Of a stretch of DNA of 64,000 nucleotides, positions 9,733 to 18,505 are shown in pieces. This DNA is from Hoeflea sp. GTDB lineage: Bacteria > Pseudomonadota > Alphaproteobacteria > Rhizobiales > Rhizobiaceae. Numbering within the stretch: position 1 is the stretch's first letter; each line of letters starts with the position of its first letter. The notes beneath the pieces were generated by a model. The model did no database searches and was not told the origin of the DNA. It was given only the letters and a program-made list of their open reading frames with translations. The position numbers and the translations under genes were made by a program. The stretch lies in NCBI GenBank assembly GCA_020637795.1, contig JACKJT010000001.1:1674001-1738000 (forward strand). The letters run 5' to 3'.

Positions 9733-10741
9733 GACGGACGGTTTGCTTGAAGGCCTCGAAATCGCGGTGCTTCTGCCCTGCTACAATGAAGCGGCAACCA
9801 TCGGCGAGGTGGTTGCCGGCTTTCGCGCGGCTATTCCCAGCGCCCGGATCTATGTCTACGACAACAATTCAAAGGACCAGACGGCCCTGCGTGCGGCGCT
9901 CGCCGGTGCCATCGTCGTGCGCGAACCGCGCCAGGGCAAGGGCCATGTGGTGCGCCGGATGTTTTCCGACATCGACGCCGACATCTACCTGATGGCCGAT
10001 GGCGACGGCACCTATTCGCCGAACGACGGCCCCGAACTGATCCGCACCCTGCTGACCGAGCGCTGCGACATGGTTGTCGGCACCCGCCGCGGGGTTACCG
10101 ATGATGCCGGCCGCCGCGGCCACGCCTTCGGCAATTCGATCTTCAACACGCTGTACAAGACGATCTTCGGCAATGACTTCACCGATATCTTCTCCGGCTA
10201 CCGGGCGTTCTCGCGCCGTTTCGCCAAGAGCTTTCCGGCGATGTCCGGCGGCTTTGAAATCGAGACCGAGATGAGCGTGCATGCCTCCGTCCTGAAGATC
10301 CCGGTGACCGAACTGGCACTCGATTACGGACGCCGGCCGGAAGGCTCGCACTCCAAGCTGTCGACCTTCAAGGACGGCGCGAAGATCCTATGGATGTTCG
10401 CCATGCTGATGAAGGAAACCCGGCCCTTCACATTCTTCAGCTATCTCGGCGGCATCACGCTCGCTCTGTCGATGATGTTCATGGTGCCGGTGCTCAACGA
10501 GTATTTCCTCACCGGCCTGGTGACGCGGATGCCGACATGGGTGCTGGCCATGGCGCTGATGATGATGGCGCTGATGATCTTCTCGGCCGGCGTGATCCTG
10601 GATTCGGTGGCGCGTGGACGGGCCGAGCAGAAGCGGTTTCACTACATGTCGATCACATCGGCGTCACGCGATCGCCTCGATCCCGCAGTTCTGCCCAGCC
10701 AGGCCGGCAAGACCGCCGGGAAACCGCGCAAGGTGGCCTAG
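9731..10741 (+). CDS. GT2 family glycosyltransferase (polyprenyl-phosphate sugar transferase type)
   Basis: A 336-residue protein with a cytoplasmic GT-A domain (VLLPCYNEAATIGEVV near residue 13, DNNSKDQT, and the metal-binding region YLMADGDGTY) followed by two C-terminal membrane helices (about residues 240-310). This is the arrangement of DPM1/GtrB-like enzymes that load a sugar onto polyprenyl phosphate. The frame is open upstream to 9551, but the ATG at 9731 begins exactly at the domain. It is divergent from the GT-C-like gene and near GtrA, which fits a lipid-linked sugar pathway. Confidence 0.88.
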   Translation: MTDGLLEGLEIAVLLPCYNEAATIGEVVAGFRAAIPSARIYVYDNNSKDQTALRAALAGAIVVREPRQGKGHVVRRMFSDIDADIYLMADGDGTYSPNDGPELIRTLLTERCDMVVGTRRGVTDDAGRRGHAFGNSIFNTLYKTIFGNDFTDIFSGYRAFSRRFAKSFPAMSGGFEIETEMSVHASVLKIPVTELALDYGRRPEGSHSKLSTFKDGAKILWMFAMLMKETRPFTFFSYLGGITLALSMMFMVPVLNEYFLTGLVTRMPTWVLAMALMMMALMIFSAGVILDSVARGRAEQKRFHYMSITSASRDRLDPAVLPSQAGKTAGKPRKVA

Positions 10742-10755
10742 CGCATTTTTGTCGA

Positions 10756-11112
10756 TCAGGCTTTCAGCCCGCTGACGACGATGCCGACGCAGATGATCAA
10801 GGCGCCGATGATCTGGGTGATGGAAATCGATTCGGACAGGAACACCAGCGACAGCAGCGGAATGTAGAGGTAGGACAGCGCCATGAACATGTAGGCGCGG
10901 CCGATCGGCATGTCGCGGATGACGAAGACCCAGGCCACGGTGGCCAGCCCGTACATCACCAGCGCGATCCAGAAATGCGGGCTGCCGATCAATCCCCACA
11001 GCGGCCCGCCCGGTCCGCTCAGCGTCTCGCTCGACCGCTTGAACAGGATCTGGCCGATCGAAATGACCAACGGCACGGCGATGACGCCGGCCAGTGTCGT
11101 TGTCTTCATCAT
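10756..11112 (-). CDS. small DMT/EamA-type transporter (ArnE/ArnF-like)
   Basis: A 118-residue protein with four predicted helices, ending in the typical small-DMT segment GALIICVGIVVSGLKA. Proteins of this size flip lipid-linked sugars or export small molecules as dimers. Its ATG overlaps the stop of the upstream methyltransferase (ATGA at 11109-11112). With GT2 and GtrA next to it, a lipid-linked sugar flippase is the leading guess, but substrate is unproven. Confidence 0.78.
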   Translation of the reverse strand: MMKTTTLAGVIAVPLVISIGQILFKRSSETLSGPGGPLWGLIGSPHFWIALVMYGLATVAWVFVIRDMPIGRAYMFMALSYLYIPLLSLVFLSESISITQIIGALIICVGIVVSGLKA

Positions 11113-11816
11113 AGCGGCGCCGTCCTGTCTTCCATGAAGTAGATGTCACGGCCGATGTCGATGCATTTGAACCGGTGTTCGAGCGGCTGGATGGCGCGCA
11201 GGAAACTGTGCTTGTAGGGGAAGAAATTGAAATGCGGATTGAAGGTGTAGATCGCCTCGCGCTCGCGCGGCACCACGATGATCAGGCGCTTGCGGGCAAC
11301 GCGCCTCAATTCGGCAAGCGCCCGCCGGTAATCCAGAATGTGCTCGATCACGTGGGTGCAGATGACCGTGTCGAACGCGCCATCCTCGAACGGCAGCTGC
11401 TCGATCGGCGCCTTGACGAATTCGATGCCCTGGTCGCTGAAATGCTCGGGAATGACAAAATCGACACCGACATAGCGGCGCGGCGTCTCGTTACGCCGTT
11501 CAGCCAGTGCCCTGAGCAGGTATCCGGTGCCGCAGCCGACGTCGCAGACGCTGTCGCCGGTCAGATCCGCGGCGATTTCCGCGATGCAGGCTTGCGAATT
11601 GTCGGTCTCGTCATGCACCCGCGGGTGCTTGGTATAGAGCGCCTCATATTCCTGGGGCGTCAGGAACGGCGCGCGGATGCGGAAATCCGCCAACTTGTCG
11701 ATGTGCTTGCCCCAGACTATCCGGGCCAGCGCGGTAAACAGGACGGAATCGCGCACGATCGGCGGCAGCAGTTCCTCGATGACAAACCTGATCCTGTTGG
11801 TCTGTTCCCGGTTCAT
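11109..11816 (-). CDS. class I SAM-dependent methyltransferase
   Basis: About 235 residues. The SAM-binding motif I is SVCDVGCGTGYLLRALAERR, followed by an acidic strand end (YVGVDFV), and FDTVICTHVIEHILDYRRAL matches motifs of the UbiE/Methyltransf_11 group. The ATG at 11816 is preferred, because the 19 residues between it and an upstream ATG at 11873 are unrelated in character. It is coupled to the small DMT gene by an ATGA overlap. The substrate is probably a glycan or lipid sugar, inferred only from the neighbours. Confidence 0.82.
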   Translation of the reverse strand: MNREQTNRIRFVIEELLPPIVRDSVLFTALARIVWGKHIDKLADFRIRAPFLTPQEYEALYTKHPRVHDETDNSQACIAEIAADLTGDSVCDVGCGTGYLLRALAERRNETPRRYVGVDFVIPEHFSDQGIEFVKAPIEQLPFEDGAFDTVICTHVIEHILDYRRALAELRRVARKRLIIVVPREREAIYTFNPHFNFFPYKHSFLRAIQPLEHRFKCIDIGRDIYFMEDRTAPL

Positions 11817-12013
11817 GTTGCTGGTCGCCCCGCTGCTTGACTGAATCCCATGGCTGCCGTCCAGAAATTCCAAATATTCTCTACTGAGATCAAATATTTA
11901 GATGGCGGTACTGATTCGGCCAAACACGAGCCGGACGGGCAATTTGCATACATCAGGCCTTTGCCCGTTGCAAACTGCCTGTCTTGGCCGCGGCTGCAGC
12001 CACTCAGGCACAG

Positions 12014-13000
12014 TCACACCGTCTCCCAGCCGTCATGTCTTGCGGCGCGGTAGACGGCGTCGATGAATTTCTGGTTGAGCACCGACTGCTCGAGCGTGAA
12101 CACCTCATCGTCGCTGCCGCCGACCTTGCGGACGAAGGCTTCGGCCTCGAGCCGGTACTGGCGCACGCCGCCGAAACGGAAGGTGGTGGCCTGATCGTGA
12201 CCACGGCTTTCAAGCGTCACGGTCGGGTGGCCATAGTCGCCGGAGTTGAACGGCGCGGTCACCTCGATGAAGCCGTCATCGCCATGGAAGACCATCGACT
12301 GGCGTGCCGCCATCTGGGTGGAGCAGTAGAAGCTCATCTCGAACGCGCCGAAATCGGCCTTGACGCTGGCATAGCGGTCGGTGCCGAAAACCGGGTCCAT
12401 CTCGACGGTTGCCTGCACGCGCAACGGTTCGCAACCGGTCGAGAACCGGGTAGTGACCGTCGGGTAGACGCCGATATCCGGCAGGCCACCGCCGCCGAGC
12501 GTGGCATCGTTGCGCATGTTGGCGGGGTCGGTGTTGAAATAGGAAAAGGCGCCCTGGACATGGCGCAGGCGGCCAATGGCGCCCTCGGCGATCAGCGAAC
12601 GGACCTTGTGCCATTGCGGGTGGTAGGTGACCATGAATGCCTCACTGACCAGGACATTGTTGGCGTCGCGCGCGGCGATCAGCGGTTCGATCTCGCCGGC
12701 GTTGAGCGAGATCGGCTTTTCACACAGCACGTGCTTGCCGGCCTCGGCCGCCTTGATCGACCATTCGATGTGCTGCGAGGTGGGCAACGGGATGTAGATG
12801 CCGTCGACCTCCGGCGAGGCCAGCAGTTCCTCGTAGGAGGAATAGGCGAACGGGACGCCGAAGCGGTCGGCCAGCGCCCGGGCGCGGGCGTGATCGCGGC
12901 TGGCGATGGCGGTCACCACGCCGTTTTCGGAATCCTGCAATTGCGGGATGACATGCTCGCGGCCGATCTTGGCGGTGGACAAAATTCCCCATCGGAACAT
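12014..13000 (-). CDS. Gfo/Idh/MocA family NAD(P)-dependent oxidoreductase
   Basis: A 328-residue protein. The Rossmann fold starts at once (MFRWGILSTAKIGREHVIPQ), followed by IPLPTSQHIEWSIKAAEAGK and the family-defining HVLCEKPISLNAGE. The C-terminal half is the usual beta-sheet substrate domain. The start at 13000 is chosen because GGGAG lies 8 bases upstream on the minus strand; the frame runs open to 13234 but that extension is not protein-like. It oxidises or reduces a sugar or cyclitol of unknown identity. Confidence 0.9.
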   Translation of the reverse strand: MFRWGILSTAKIGREHVIPQLQDSENGVVTAIASRDHARARALADRFGVPFAYSSYEELLASPEVDGIYIPLPTSQHIEWSIKAAEAGKHVLCEKPISLNAGEIEPLIAARDANNVLVSEAFMVTYHPQWHKVRSLIAEGAIGRLRHVQGAFSYFNTDPANMRNDATLGGGGLPDIGVYPTVTTRFSTGCEPLRVQATVEMDPVFGTDRYASVKADFGAFEMSFYCSTQMAARQSMVFHGDDGFIEVTAPFNSGDYGHPTVTLESRGHDQATTFRFGGVRQYRLEAEAFVRKVGGSDDEVFTLEQSVLNQKFIDAVYRAARHDGWETV

Positions 13001-13258
13001 GTTCTTTACTCCCATTCTTAAAGATGCGTGCCGGCATAGGGCGCTGCAGCAAATCAGGGCACATTCAAGCCCGGCGGAGGCGGGGCATGTCAACACCCGG
13101 GTTGCATTCACGCCCCGGATCGGGGGATATGGATGCATGATTCTTGGAAAACCCGGCCATGCGCGGGTTGACGCTGGCGGCTTTGTAAGCGAGGACTTCC
13201 GGGATTCCGGTCGGGCCGAGGCTCTGGCTGTCAAACCCGAAGGCCGAAAACCCGCTTC

Positions 13259-13645
13259 ATGAAAAAACTCTCATTCTTTCTGTTTGCGGGCGCGGTGGGC
13301 TTCGTGGTGGACATGAGCGTGCTCTGGCTGCTGCTGGAATTCAAGATGCTTGACCCGTTCACCGCGAGAGCACCGGCAATCGGTGCGGCGCTGGTGTGCA
13401 GCTACATCATCAACCGCACCTTCACCTTCGGCGCCTCGCACCGGAAGGTGGCGGTGGAAGGGGTTCGCTACGGCGGCGTCGGCCTTGTCTCCACGCTGAT
13501 CAATTATTCGGTCTATTCCGGCCTGCTGCTGATCCTGCCGGGCATCTCGCCCTACCTGGCGCTGATCTTCGGATCGGGCTCGGCGACCTCATTCGCCTAT
13601 CTGGGTTATTCCCGCTTTGTCTTCGGTCCGGGGCCGGACCTGTAA
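13259..13645 (+). CDS. GtrA family membrane protein
   Basis: A 128-residue protein with four membrane helices and the family pattern FFLFAGAVGFVVDMSVLWLL at the N-terminus, then YIINRTFTFG. GtrA proteins are proposed to flip polyprenyl-phosphate-linked sugars across the inner membrane. Together with the GT2 transferase 2.5 kb away and the GT-C-like protein, all three classical Gtr components are present, though scattered on both strands. It is convergent with nadV. Confidence 0.9.
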   Translation: MKKLSFFLFAGAVGFVVDMSVLWLLLEFKMLDPFTARAPAIGAALVCSYIINRTFTFGASHRKVAVEGVRYGGVGLVSTLINYSVYSGLLLILPGISPYLALIFGSGSATSFAYLGYSRFVFGPGPDL

Positions 13646-13683
13646 GTCGCCTTGCCGCCGCCGAGACTGCCCTTTCGGTCGGG

Positions 13684-15069
13684 CTAACCGGCAGACGCAG
13701 CCCGTTCGCGGATCTGGGCAAAGGTCCAGTCGACCAGCAATTCGCCATCCTGCCAGACCGGCTGCAGCAGGTTCTCGCGATCGCCGATATCCTTGAGCGG
13801 CACGGCGAGCAGGGTCCCGTTTTCGCGCACCACCGCCTGGCGGTAGCGTTTTGACGCCTTGCCGGGGTCGGTCTTGGGGTTCTTGTTGATGCCGTGCCAC
13901 TGGCCGTCGTCGTCCTGGCGGGCATTGGCCTTCATGGCGAAGCGCAGCGTGTCGCGGTTGACCTTCTGCAGCAGGCCGGCGCCCATGCCGAAGGCGATGT
14001 TTTCCGCCGACCAGCCCTTGTCCTCGAGCCGTCCGAGAATGATCCTGATCGTCTCCGGGGTGACGCCGTCGCCCTGGATCACGCGGACCGCCGGATTGAG
14101 CACCTTGTAGCCCTTGGCGTTGACCGAGAAGCCGAAGATCTCGCCCAGCATCTGCACGGTGTCGACCGGCACGCGGGTCGCATCGCCGGAATCGGGCCTG
14201 ACCACCAGAGTGCCGCCCGACGCCTCGACCTCGGCCTTCAGCTCCTCGCCCCAGATGTTCTTGACCGCGCGGTAGAGATCGTAGGAATCCGACACCACGG
14301 CGACCAGCTTGCCGGGCCCGGCGAACTGGGTGAGCATGTTGCGGTAAGCTTCGGTCTCGCGGTCCTCGCCCCAGCTGGTCATGGTCGAGTGCTCGGCGGC
14401 GGGGATCGAGAAGCCGGCCATCTGCTCGTGATAGAAGCGCCGTGCATAGACCAGCGCGCTGACGGTGTCGGTGCCCATGAAGCTGACCAGATGGGCCACG
14501 CCGCCGATGCCGGCCTGCTCCAGCGAGGTGGCGCCGCGGGCGCCGAAATCATGCAGCCGGAAGGGCAGCACCTCGGCCGGCGCGTCGCAGGTCCGATCAA
14601 GCGATGCGGAGATGATCTGACGCGCGCCATGCGAGACGGTAGCGACGGTGGAGGGATACCAGACGGCGCGCAGCAGCGCGGTCTCGACGAAGGTCGGCAG
14701 CCAGAAGAAATCCGGATCGGTGTTCCTGACCTGCACCAGCGGCGTGCCGGTCGGCGCGACCATGCCCTCGGGCAGCGCCTCGATCAGCAACGGGAAATGG
14801 CCGTCATGGCGGGTGACGATCTTTTCGAATCCCTCGCGGTGAAACGGCAGCCCGTGCGCCGTGATCATCTCTTCGGCCTCGTCGACATCGGCCATGGTGA
14901 TTTTTCGCGAGAGGTAGTCCTTGAGGAACATCTGCAGCCCGAAGAACAGCACATGGTCATGCTTGCCGCCGGGCCGCGCCTCGATATAGGCCGAGATTGC
15001 CGCCGTTTCGGGCGGATACTGGGCGAAATGCGAGTATTTGTAGCTGTCAGAATTGAGAATGAGGTTCAT
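13684..15069 (-). CDS. nadV: nicotinamide phosphoribosyltransferase
   Basis: About 461 residues. The enzyme makes NMN from nicotinamide and PRPP for NAD recycling. The NAMPT-type N-terminus is MNLILNSDSYKYSHFAQYPP; later motifs are FHDFGARGATSLEQ-like (LHDFGARGATS), SFMGTDTVSALVYARRF, VAVVSDSYDLYRAVKNIWG and VVRPDSGD. This is the eukaryote-like NAMPT branch rather than PncB. The ATG at 15069 is preferred over the in-frame ATG five codons upstream because it matches the family start. Confidence 0.92.
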   Translation of the reverse strand: MNLILNSDSYKYSHFAQYPPETAAISAYIEARPGGKHDHVLFFGLQMFLKDYLSRKITMADVDEAEEMITAHGLPFHREGFEKIVTRHDGHFPLLIEALPEGMVAPTGTPLVQVRNTDPDFFWLPTFVETALLRAVWYPSTVATVSHGARQIISASLDRTCDAPAEVLPFRLHDFGARGATSLEQAGIGGVAHLVSFMGTDTVSALVYARRFYHEQMAGFSIPAAEHSTMTSWGEDRETEAYRNMLTQFAGPGKLVAVVSDSYDLYRAVKNIWGEELKAEVEASGGTLVVRPDSGDATRVPVDTVQMLGEIFGFSVNAKGYKVLNPAVRVIQGDGVTPETIRIILGRLEDKGWSAENIAFGMGAGLLQKVNRDTLRFAMKANARQDDDGQWHGINKNPKTDPGKASKRYRQAVVRENGTLLAVPLKDIGDRENLLQPVWQDGELLVDWTFAQIRERAASAG

Positions 15070-15244
15070 GGGCTTGTTTCTCACGGGCGTTCGGATCGCT
15101 TATAGACCGGGCGGCGACCGTTCGCCTACCTTGCGAGATGAATTTTCTCTGTTGAGCCCGACGCCGCCTTCGACGGGACACTCGTCCCCGTATTCCTGAC
15201 ACGGGACTTGCAAGATCCTGAAATCGCCGATAGATGGAGCCGTT

Positions 15245-15261
15245 ACGTTATTACATGACGT
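15245..15261. promoter_or_regulatory. candidate Zur operator upstream of zinT
   Basis: ACGTTAT-TAC-ATGACGT is a near-perfect palindrome (6 of 7 pairs) 44 bases before the zinT start. Its core GTTAT-N3-ATGAC is one base from the GTTAT-N3-ATAAC pattern associated with Zur sites in alphaproteobacteria. ZinT genes are typically zinc-repressed, so the position makes sense. This is a pattern match only. Confidence 0.5.
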
Positions 15262-15304
15262 ACACACTTGAATAGACTCTCCTTCAAAGATCGAGGTTTT
15301 TGAC

Positions 15305-15982
15305 ATGCAAGACACATATTTCAGCAGATGCGGCAGGGCTCTCGGGATCGGTTGCGCCGTCCTTGCCGGCGCCATGGCATTCGCTTACGGAACAGCAGAG
15401 GCGGCTTCCGAAAAGGAAAACGGCCACGTTCACGAAGCGCACAAGAGCGACGACATCTATCGCGGCTATTTCGATGACAGCCAGATCGAGGCCAGAACGC
15501 TCGCGGACTGGGAAGGAGACTGGCAGTCGGTTTATCCTTACCTGGTTGACCGATCACTCGACCCGGTCCTGGCCCACAAGGCCGAAAACGGCGACAAGAC
15601 CATCGAGGAATATCGCGCCTACTATCAGTCCGGCTACAAGACGGATGTCGAGCGTATCGTCATTAATGGCGACACGTTCACTTTCTATCGCGGGGGAAAG
15701 CCCGTTCAGGCGCGTTACGCATCCGACGGGCACGAGGTCCTGACCTACAAGAAGGGCAACCGCGGGGTTCGCTACATCTTCAAGAAAACCGCCGGCGATG
15801 CCGCAGCACCGATGTTCGTTCAGTTCAGCGACCATGCCATCGCCCCGGTGAAGGCAGGGCACTATCACATCTACTCGGGCGACGACCGCGCCGCCCTGCT
15901 GAAGGAGGTCACCAACTGGCCGACATACTATCCGGCAGGCCTGACGGCAGACGACATCGTGAAGGAAATGCTGGCGCACTGA
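15305..15982 (+). CDS. zinT: periplasmic zinc-binding protein ZinT
   Basis: A 225-residue exported protein with a signal peptide (about residues 1-34, ending GTAEAA) and a His-rich mature N-terminus GHVHEAH. The lipocalin-like ZinT/YodA domain follows with DDSQIEARTLADWEGDWQSV, later histidines in FVQFSDHAIAP and AGHYHIY, and the characteristic WPTYYPAGLT near the C-terminus. ZinT binds zinc in the periplasm and hands it to the ZnuABC importer, which is not in this window. Confidence 0.94.
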   Translation: MQDTYFSRCGRALGIGCAVLAGAMAFAYGTAEAASEKENGHVHEAHKSDDIYRGYFDDSQIEARTLADWEGDWQSVYPYLVDRSLDPVLAHKAENGDKTIEEYRAYYQSGYKTDVERIVINGDTFTFYRGGKPVQARYASDGHEVLTYKKGNRGVRYIFKKTAGDAAAPMFVQFSDHAIAPVKAGHYHIYSGDDRAALLKEVTNWPTYYPAGLTADDIVKEMLAH

Positions 15983-16015
15983 CTGCGTGCGGTAAAGACG
16001 TGATCCGATGAAAAA

Positions 16016-16055
16016 GGCGGCGCTCTTTCAATCGGAGAGCGCCGCCAGATTTTTT
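16016..16055. terminator. strong bidirectional terminator between zinT and pheT
   Basis: The 11-bp perfect stem GGCGGCGCTCT / AGAGCGCCGCC (16016-16026 and 16036-16046) has a 9-base loop, is preceded by five A and followed by six T. It fits rho-independent termination for the convergent zinT and pheT genes. Confidence 0.92.
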
Positions 16056-16092
16056 GATGGATGCACAGGAGCCCGGAGGCGGGCCTGGCCGG

Positions 16093-18504
16093 TTACCCCC
16101 TCAAGACGCCGCCCGAGGATTTCTCGACATTGGCGATGACGGATTTCGCCAGCCTGTCGAGATCCTCGTCGGTCAGGGTGCGGTCGCGCGGCTGGATGGT
16201 GATCTCGATGGCCACTGACTTCTTGCCTTCGCCGAGCGAGGGGCCGGCGAACAGGTCGAAAACCTTGACTCCCTCGATCAGCACCTTGTCCGCACCCTGG
16301 GCAGCGCGCACCAGCGTGGCGGCTGGCACATCGCTGTCGACCACGAAGGCGAAGTCGCGGCGCACGGCCTGGAACGCCGAGAGGCTGAGGCCCGGCTTGG
16401 TGCGGGTGGCCTTGCGCTTGGCTTCGGGGATCGCATCGAGGAAGATCTCGAAGCCGCACAGCGGTCCACCGACATCGAGTGCATCGAGCGTGTTGGGGTG
16501 GAACTCGCCGAAATGGCCGAGCACGGTTTTCGGGCCGAGCTTGATCAGGCCGGACCGTCCGGGGTGGTACCAGCCGGGGGCGCCAGGCTCGAAGGTGAGC
16601 CGGTCGGCCGGTGCGCCGCAGGCTTCCAGCACTGCAATGGCGTCGGCCTTGGCGTCGAACACGCCGACGGGCTTGGCCGCGCCATCCCAGTGACGGCCTG
16701 CGCCCTTCATCTGCGCGGTGCCGCGACGGATGCCGCCGGCCACACGGCGCTGGCCCTCGGGCGTGTCGTTCTCGTAGGTACCCGAGACCTCGAACAGCGC
16801 CACGTCACCGAAGCCGCGGTCGGCATTGCGCTGGGCGGCGAGGATCAGGCCCGGCAGCAGCGAGGGCCGCATGTCGGACATGTCGGATGCGATCGGGTTG
16901 ACCAGCCTGAGCGCACGGCTGCCGCCGCCGAACAGCCGGGCATGGTCTTCGGCAATGAAGGACCAGGTGACGGCCTCCATCATGCCGCGCGAGGCGAGCG
17001 CGCGCTTGGCAAGCCATGTGCGGACCTGGATCGTCGTCAGGATCCGGCCATTGACGCTGCCCGACGGGGCTAGCGGCTCGGGCCTGATCTCGCCGACGCC
17101 ATGGATGCGCATGACCTCTTCCACCAGGTCGGCCTTGCCATCGACATCGGGACGCCAGGAGGGAACGGCCACCTTGACCGTCTCGCCCTTGCCCGAGACC
17201 TCGAAGCCGAGGCCGGTGAGGATCTCGCGGGACTCGTCGTTGGAAACATTGAGGCCGGTCAGACGCTTGACCTCCGAGAAGGGGAAATCGACGATCTTCT
17301 TCTCATGCCCCTTGTAGCCGGTCATGCGGGCTTCGGCTGCGGTGCCGCCGCACATCGCAAGCACCAGTTCGGTGGTGCGCTCGAGGCCGGGCAGCATGTA
17401 TTCGGGATCGACGCCACGCTCGAACCGGTAACGTGCGTCGGTGATGATGCCGTGGCTGCGGCCGGTCTTGGCGATGTTGATCGGGTCCCAGAGTGCCGAT
17501 TCGATCAGCACGTTGGTGGTGTTCTCGTCGCAGCCGGAATGTTCTCCACCCATTACGCCGCCGATGGATTCGAGGCCATTGTCGTCGGCAATCACCACAT
17601 TGGCGGGGTTGAGCTTGTAGGTGCGGGTGTCGAGCGCGAGGATTTCCTCGCCTTCGAGCGCACGGCGCACCACCAGATCGCCCTTGACCTTGTCGGCGTC
17701 GAAGACGTGCATCGGCCGGCCTTGGTCGAAGGTCATGTAGTTGGTGACATCGACCAGCGCCGAGATCGGCCGGAGGCCGATGGCGATAAGCCGCTGCTGC
17801 ATCCATTTCGGGCTCGGACCGTTCTTCACTCCGCGCACCAGCCGCCAGGCGAAGCCGGGGCACAGGCTCTCGTCATCGAGAATGATCTTCACGTTCTGCG
17901 TGGTCTCGCCTTCGACCGGGAAATCCGGCTCGGCGGGCTGCTTCAGCGTGCCGAGGCCGGAGGCCGCCAGATCGCGGGCAATGCCGTAGATCGAGGTGCA
18001 GTCGGGACGGTTCGGCGTCAGGTTGATCTCGATGACCGGATCGTCGAGGCCGGCATAGGCGGCGAAGGAGGTACCCACCGGCGCGTCCTCGGGCAGATCG
18101 ATGATGCCGTCATGCTCGTCGGACATGTCGAGCTCTCGTTCCGAGCACATCATGCCGTGGCTTTCGACGCCACGAATGTTGCCGACAGCGAGCGTCACGT
18201 CGATGCCCGGCACATAGGTGCCCGGCTCGGCCAACGCGCCGATCAGGCCGGCCCGCGCGTTGGGCGCGCCGCAGACGATCTGCACCGGCTTGCCGTCGCC
18301 CTTGTCGACCATCAGCACGCGCAGCTTGTCGGCGTTCGGATGCTGCTCCGCGGAAACGACCTTGGCGATGGTGAAGGGCCGGTAGGCTGCCTTGTCGTCG
18401 ACGTCCTCGACCTCAAGCCCGATCGCGGTCAGGCGCTCGCAGATCTGCTCCAGCGTTGCGTCGGCTTCAAGGTGATCCTTGAGCCAGGAGAGGGTGAATT
18501 TCAT
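16093..18504 (-). CDS. pheT: phenylalanyl-tRNA synthetase beta subunit
   Basis: An 803-residue subunit of the alpha2-beta2 enzyme that charges tRNA-Phe. The order is: N-terminal MKFTLSWLKDHLE, EMAP-like tRNA-binding domain (about 40-150), B3/B4 editing domain, B5, catalytic-like core, and C-terminal FDX-ACB anticodon-binding domain. The start overlaps the stop of the accessory exonuclease gene as ATGA, and its Shine-Dalgarno AAGGG lies inside that gene. The first 24 bases of the start region are repeated exactly at 19691-19714, marking an insertion at the original pheT start. Confidence 0.97.
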   Translation of the reverse strand: MKFTLSWLKDHLEADATLEQICERLTAIGLEVEDVDDKAAYRPFTIAKVVSAEQHPNADKLRVLMVDKGDGKPVQIVCGAPNARAGLIGALAEPGTYVPGIDVTLAVGNIRGVESHGMMCSERELDMSDEHDGIIDLPEDAPVGTSFAAYAGLDDPVIEINLTPNRPDCTSIYGIARDLAASGLGTLKQPAEPDFPVEGETTQNVKIILDDESLCPGFAWRLVRGVKNGPSPKWMQQRLIAIGLRPISALVDVTNYMTFDQGRPMHVFDADKVKGDLVVRRALEGEEILALDTRTYKLNPANVVIADDNGLESIGGVMGGEHSGCDENTTNVLIESALWDPINIAKTGRSHGIITDARYRFERGVDPEYMLPGLERTTELVLAMCGGTAAEARMTGYKGHEKKIVDFPFSEVKRLTGLNVSNDESREILTGLGFEVSGKGETVKVAVPSWRPDVDGKADLVEEVMRIHGVGEIRPEPLAPSGSVNGRILTTIQVRTWLAKRALASRGMMEAVTWSFIAEDHARLFGGGSRALRLVNPIASDMSDMRPSLLPGLILAAQRNADRGFGDVALFEVSGTYENDTPEGQRRVAGGIRRGTAQMKGAGRHWDGAAKPVGVFDAKADAIAVLEACGAPADRLTFEPGAPGWYHPGRSGLIKLGPKTVLGHFGEFHPNTLDALDVGGPLCGFEIFLDAIPEAKRKATRTKPGLSLSAFQAVRRDFAFVVDSDVPAATLVRAAQGADKVLIEGVKVFDLFAGPSLGEGKKSVAIEITIQPRDRTLTDEDLDRLAKSVIANVEKSSGGVLRG

Positions 18505-18505
18505 T
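18482..18505. repeat. 24-bp direct repeat, copy at the functional pheT start
   Basis: Bases 18482-18505 (minus strand AATGAAATTCACCC..., spanning the pheT ATG and codons 2-7) are identical to 19691-19714. Identity ends sharply on both sides. The two copies bracket the exonuclease, DUF2442 and DUF4160 genes. Confidence 0.9.

Noticed and set aside
11984..13021. 345-codon plus-strand open frame
   Set aside because: Antisense to the Gfo/Idh/MocA oxidoreductase, which has a clear start and ribosome-binding site.
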